This document shows, piece after piece, positions 6,502-9,731 of a stretch of DNA of 9,731 nt (position 1 is the first letter of the stretch; each line of letters begins with the position of its first letter). This DNA is from Hyphomicrobium sp. (lineage in GTDB: Bacteria > Pseudomonadota > Alphaproteobacteria > Rhizobiales > Hyphomicrobiaceae). Below the pieces are notes generated by a model. The model was given only the letters and a program-made list of their open reading frames with translations. It searched no databases and was not told the origin of the DNA. The stretch covers positions 1-9,731 of the forward strand of contig JAUWCP010000079.1 in the NCBI GenBank assembly GCA_030609245.1, given 5' to 3'. The position numbers and the translations under genes were made by a program.

Positions 6502-6538
6502 AAGACGTTGCCGCAAAAGTTTATGCAAAGGGTTGCGG

Positions 6539-7540
6539 GTGTCTAAGGTCGTCGCCCTTTGGGGCGCTGGTGCAATACTCGTCCTCATCGCAGCGGCCGC
6601 CGCGGCCGTCTGGTATATGCTGGGCCTTCCAGGCAAGAGCTTCACCGGTCCACCGCCGCCTGCCACGCGCGACGAGCGCAATCTCGCCGAACGGCTCAAA
6701 CGCCACATCGTTGCGATTGCGAGCAAGCCCCACAACGTCACCCACTATGCGGAGCTTGAGCGCGCCGCTGCCTACATCGAGGCTGAACTGACAGCACTCG
6801 GCTATGAGCCACAGCGCCAGGTTTTCGATACCGACGGACGCCCGGTGCGCAATATCGAGGCCGTCATTCCCGCTGTAAAAAGTGACGGGACGCCATCAAG
6901 CCTTGTCGTCGGTGCTCACTATGATTCTGACGGTGACGCACCTGGCGCCAACGACAACGGCACTGGCACAGCCGCGGTGATCGAGCTTGCCCGGTTGCTC
7001 AAGGATGTGACCCCAAAGGACAAGAGCCTGCGATTGGTTCTCTTCGTCAACGAGGAGGCGCCTTACTATCAAACCGACCAGATGGGCAGCTTGCGGTATT
7101 CGCGACGCCTAAAGGATCGCGGCGAGCGCGTGGCTGGCATGATCTCGTTAGAGACAATCGGCTTTTTCTCAGACGCACCTGGCAGTCAAGAGTACCCCAT
7201 TCCGTTTGGACTCATCTTCCCCTCGACCGCAAACTTTATCTCATTCGTCGCAATGCCAGGCTCGCGCACGTTTCTGCATGAGGTCGTCGCCGCCTTCCGC
7301 CGTAATACAAAGATCCCGACCATTGGCGGCACTGCGCCTGACCTTTTCGAGGGAATCGCGTGGTCGGACCACTGGTCATTTTGGCACCTTGGCTACCCGG
7401 CCGTCATGGTCACCGATACCGCCCTTTACCGCTACCCCCACTATCACACGCCGGAAGACACGCCGGAAAAGGTCGACTACGAAAAGCTTGCACGCATCAC
7501 GATCGGCTTAGAGAAAACGATCCGCGATCTGCTGCAATAA
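6539..7540 (+). CDS. Membrane-anchored or exported M28 family zinc peptidase
   Basis: A peptidase of the M28 (aminopeptidase Y/Q) family with an N-terminal hydrophobic segment (about residues 5-28) that would place the catalytic domain in the periplasm, either anchored or cleaved. The 333-residue protein carries the two-zinc site: His127 in GAHYDSD, bridging Asp139 in GANDNGTG, Glu172-Glu173 in FVNEEAP (general base and ligand), Glu205 in SLETIGFF, and His303 in YHTPEDTPEKVDYE. SDHWSFW (276-282) and GYPAVMVTDTA (285-295) are also family-like. The start is a GTG with AAAGGG 6 nt upstream. The frame is open back to 6371, but that extension lies within the hydrolase gene and yields a low-complexity Ser/Ala/Arg stretch before the membrane segment. 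It probably forms an operon with the hydrolase. The natural substrate is not evident. Confidence 0.9.
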   Translation: MSKVVALWGAGAILVLIAAAAAAVWYMLGLPGKSFTGPPPPATRDERNLAERLKRHIVAIASKPHNVTHYAELERAAAYIEAELTALGYEPQRQVFDTDGRPVRNIEAVIPAVKSDGTPSSLVVGAHYDSDGDAPGANDNGTGTAAVIELARLLKDVTPKDKSLRLVLFVNEEAPYYQTDQMGSLRYSRRLKDRGERVAGMISLETIGFFSDAPGSQEYPIPFGLIFPSTANFISFVAMPGSRTFLHEVVAAFRRNTKIPTIGGTAPDLFEGIAWSDHWSFWHLGYPAVMVTDTALYRYPHYHTPEDTPEKVDYEKLARITIGLEKTIRDLLQ

Positions 7541-7551
7541 CGGAGGGTCTC

Positions 7552-8655
7552 TCAGTTTTGCGCCCTTGCAAGCACACCACCCGTCATTGGCTCAGGAACG
7601 CCTGTCGTATCTGGATACGTGATCGGCAATCCGAGCCTTGAGCGCGCGGCGAGATAGGCCCATGCCTGCGCCTCGATAAAATCCCCATTGAAGCCTATCG
7701 CCTCGACGGGCACGACCGCGTTCTGCACGCTGGCCGCAATCATCGCCATCAGCGTCTTGTTCTTGCGGCCACCTCCACACACGATCCAGATCTTGGGTTC
7801 CTGCGGCATGTGCGCGCGCGCTTTGGCAATCGTAGCTGCCGTAAACGCGCACAGCGTCGCGGCCCCGTCTTCTAGTGATAGTCCTGCGACCGGTTCAGAC
7901 GAGAAAGCGTTACGGTCGAGCGACTTTGGCGGTGGTATGCCGAAGTAGCAATGGGTCAGCAACGCCCGCAGGGCCGCCTCGTTGACGCTTCCTCGCGCTG
8001 CGGCTGCTCCGTCGGCATCCTGCGGTGCACCGGTGTGCTTTAGCATCCAATCGTCCAGCAATGCATTTCCCGGTCCCGTGTCGAAAGCCAGAAGCCTTAC
8101 GCCGACCCACGTGACATTTGCGACGCCCCCAAGATTGAGGAATGCAGCAGGCAAGTCTTTGCGCTGAATGGCGAGCGCTCTGTGGTAGACGGGCGCCAAG
8201 GGAGCGCCTTGCCCGCCGCCGGCGATATCGGCAGCGCGCAGATCGTAGACGACATCGATCCCGCAACGCTCAGCCAGAAGGCGTCCGTCGCCGAGTTGCA
8301 CAGTCAGCGAGCGCTCTGGATCGTGCAGGACGGTCTGACCATGATAGCCAATCAGGTCGATCGCCGACCGGGCGATCCCGTTGCTATGGAGAAAGCGCTC
8401 CACAGCCTGCGCATTGAGTACGGTCAGCGTGCGCTCCAGCTCGCCTAGGCTCCCGGGGCGATCGCCGCGCTCACGCAATTGGCGCGCCTCGGCAAGCGCG
8501 GCGCGCAGCTTCACCTTAACATCGGCAGGATAGGGGTAGGACGCCGCCGGCCCATGCCGAAGCTCGCTTTGCCCGTCGGTATCGAGCAAAGCGACGTCGA
8601 TTGCGTCCATTGAGGTCCCGCTCATAAGGCCGATCGCGCGCACGAGCTTGCCCAT
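7552..8655 (-). CDS. anmK: AnmK, anhydro-N-acetylmuramic acid kinase
   Basis: AnmK uses ATP to open and phosphorylate 1,6-anhydro-MurNAc released from peptidoglycan, giving MurNAc-6-phosphate for cell-wall recycling in the cytosol. The 367-residue protein (E. coli 369) is full length. It has the N-terminal GLMSGTSMDAIDVALLD (9-25), GYHGQTVLHDP (103-113), YDLRAADIAGGGQGAPLAP (137-155) with Asp143 as the likely catalytic base by family alignment, FDTGPGNALLDDW (191-203), and the ATP-site CGGGRKN (293-299). The ATG at 8655 has GGAAGGGG just upstream. The 3' end meets the peptidase gene convergently with 11 bp between the stops and no visible terminator hairpin. It is divergent from tyrS, 74 bp apart; anmK near tyrS is also seen in E. 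coli, where pdxH and mliC lie between. Confidence 0.97.
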   Translation of the reverse strand: MGKLVRAIGLMSGTSMDAIDVALLDTDGQSELRHGPAASYPYPADVKVKLRAALAEARQLRERGDRPGSLGELERTLTVLNAQAVERFLHSNGIARSAIDLIGYHGQTVLHDPERSLTVQLGDGRLLAERCGIDVVYDLRAADIAGGGQGAPLAPVYHRALAIQRKDLPAAFLNLGGVANVTWVGVRLLAFDTGPGNALLDDWMLKHTGAPQDADGAAAARGSVNEAALRALLTHCYFGIPPPKSLDRNAFSSEPVAGLSLEDGAATLCAFTAATIAKARAHMPQEPKIWIVCGGGRKNKTLMAMIAASVQNAVVPVEAIGFNGDFIEAQAWAYLAARSRLGLPITYPDTTGVPEPMTGGVLARAQN

Positions 8656-8729
8656 TCACCCCTTCCTGTGCATGTTCCCCGCCACCACTGAGCCCGCCAA
8701 TGGCAAAGGCGATACGTCATACCGGCATC

Positions 8730-9731
8730 ATGACCAATCTCAAGTCCGACTTCCTAAGAATTCTCACCGAGCGCGGGTTTGTCCACCAGTGCTCCGACGA
8801 CTCCAGCCTTGATGCGCTTGCTGCGAAGGGCAAGGTCGTGGCTTACGTGGGCTACGATTGCACCGCACCGTCGCTGCACGTCGGTAGCCTCATCTCCATC
8901 ATGATGTTGCATTGGCTGCAAAAAACCGGCGGCAAGCCGATCGTGCTCATGGGCAGCGGCACAACACGCGTCGGGGACCCCTCGGGCAAAGACGAGACGC
9001 GCCGGATACTCACTACAGAACAAATCGAAGCCAACAAGGAGGGCATGCGCCAAGCGTTTTCCAAGTTCCTCAAGTTCGGCCCAGGCAAGACCGACGCTCT
9101 CATGAGCGACAACGCGGAGTGGCTCGTGCCGCTCAACTACATCGCGTTCTTGCGCGATGTCGGCCGCCACTTCTCCGTCAACCGCATGTTGGCCATGGAC
9201 TCCGCCAAGCTGCGGCTCGACCGCGAGCAAGAGCTGTCATTCATCGAATTCAACTACATGCTGTTGCAGGCCTACGACTTCGTGGAGCTTGCGCGCCGTA
9301 CCGGGTGCAATCTGCAGATGGGCGGTTCGGACCAGTGGGGAAACATCGTCAACGGCATCGATCTGGGCCGGCGCATGGGCACAGATCAGCTTTATGGGCT
9401 GACCTGTCCGTTGCTGACCACTGCGTCTGGGGCCAAGATGGGAAAGACGGCGTCAGGCGCGGTGTGGTTAAACGAAGCGCAGCTCTCCGCCTATGACTAC
9501 TGGCAGTACTGGCGCAACACCGAGGACGCCGACGTGGAGCGCTTCCTCAAGCTCTTCACCACGCTGCCTCTCAACGAGATTGAAAAGCTTAGCGCCCTCG
9601 GCGGGGCTGAGATCAACGAAGCGAAGAAAGTTCTGGCTACCGAAGCGACTGCGCTGCTGCATGGTCGCGAGAAGGCCGCAACTGCTTCAGAAACTGCACG
9701 CAAGACGTTCGAGCAAGGCGCGCTGGCGCAA
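8730..9731 (+). CDS. tyrS: Tyrosyl-tRNA synthetase (3' end cut by window edge)
   Basis: The class I enzyme that charges tRNA-Tyr. All 334 codons to the window edge are open; about 80 residues, holding most of the C-terminal tRNA-binding (S4-like) domain, are missing. It has the HIGH-type signature as HVGS (50-53, in YDCTAPSLHVGSL), the tyrosine pocket YMLLQAYD (176-183) and GGSDQWGNI (198-206), and the KMSKS-type signature as KMGKT (236-240). The HVGS and KMGKT forms are normal for the bacterial TyrRS branch found in alphaproteobacteria. I chose the ATG at 8730 because MTNLKSDFLRILTERGFVHQC matches the usual N-terminus. An in-frame ATG at 8700 would add ten residues (MAKAIRHTGI) and cannot be ruled out, since neither ATG has a strong ribosome binding site. 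The 74 bp separating it from anmK must hold both start regions; I see no convincing promoter there. Confidence 0.97.
   Translation, partial: MTNLKSDFLRILTERGFVHQCSDDSSLDALAAKGKVVAYVGYDCTAPSLHVGSLISIMMLHWLQKTGGKPIVLMGSGTTRVGDPSGKDETRRILTTEQIEANKEGMRQAFSKFLKFGPGKTDALMSDNAEWLVPLNYIAFLRDVGRHFSVNRMLAMDSAKLRLDREQELSFIEFNYMLLQAYDFVELARRTGCNLQMGGSDQWGNIVNGIDLGRRMGTDQLYGLTCPLLTTASGAKMGKTASGAVWLNEAQLSAYDYWQYWRNTEDADVERFLKLFTTLPLNEIEKLSALGGAEINEAKKVLATEATALLHGREKAATASETARKTFEQGALAQ

Noticed and set aside
6371..6538. Upstream extension of the M28 peptidase to an ATG at 6371
   Set aside because: The 56 added residues are a Ser/Ala/Arg shadow of the hydrolase tail repeat and would bury the signal/anchor segment; GTG at 6539 has a good ribosome binding site.
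7541..7551. A terminator between the convergent peptidase and anmK genes
   Set aside because: Only 11 bp separate the stops and no hairpin with a T-run is visible there.
7592..8266. Minus-strand open frames at 7592-7852 and 7910-8266 within anmK
   Set aside because: They are in another frame of a full-length, motif-complete AnmK and code for Arg-rich unrecognised products.
8656..8729. Promoters or a leader element between anmK and tyrS
   Set aside because: No pair of -35/-10 boxes with acceptable spacing and no leader structure such as a T-box could be supported on either strand.

Overview
The window looks like a core-chromosome segment of an alphaproteobacterium, most likely in Hyphomicrobiales (Rhizobiales). 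The evidence is the GC-rich sequence with tightly packed genes, the gene order iscR, class I cysteine desulfurase, sufB, sufC, sufD, and an Irr/ICE-like inverted repeat in front of that operon. The TyrRS uses the KMGKT version of its second signature, and GTG and TTG starts are frequent. The genus cannot be fixed from the sequence alone. No RNA gene, insertion sequence, CRISPR array or phage gene was seen.

Bases 1-5462, minus strand: the first part of a SUF iron-sulfur cluster assembly operon, read right to left. It begins with an IscR-type Rrf2 regulator (TTG start). A class I (IscS/NifS-like) cysteine desulfurase follows, overlapping iscR by 4 nt. Next come sufB, a small unidentified two-helix membrane protein joined to sufB by a 4-nt GTGA overlap, sufC, and sufD, which is cut by the left edge. 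The desulfurase takes sulfur from cysteine, and SufB, SufC and SufD form the SufBC2D scaffold ATPase that builds the cluster. IscR probably senses cluster status and feeds back on the operon. The usual downstream genes (sufS, a SufT/DUF59 gene, sufA) would lie beyond base 1.

Bases 5463-5760: a 298-bp divergent intergenic region. Reading toward iscR it holds a TTGACT-17-CATATT promoter, a 17-bp Irr-box-like palindrome just past the predicted transcription start, two 19-bp tandem repeats upstream of the -35, and a 12-bp perfect palindrome in the leader.

Bases 5761-7540, plus strand: a probable two-gene operon of an alpha/beta hydrolase (COG2945-like) with an unusual Glu/Arg/Gln-rich tail encoded by a hexanucleotide repeat, followed by a membrane-anchored or exported M28-family zinc peptidase.

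Bases 7552-8655, minus strand: anmK, a cell-wall recycling kinase, convergent with the peptidase gene. Bases 8730-9731, plus strand: tyrS, cut by the right edge and divergent from anmK.

Most of the window is well-known housekeeping biology. The parts most worth following up are the unknown membrane protein inside the SUF operon and the layered control region in front of that operon. I see no convincing new defence or mobile system.
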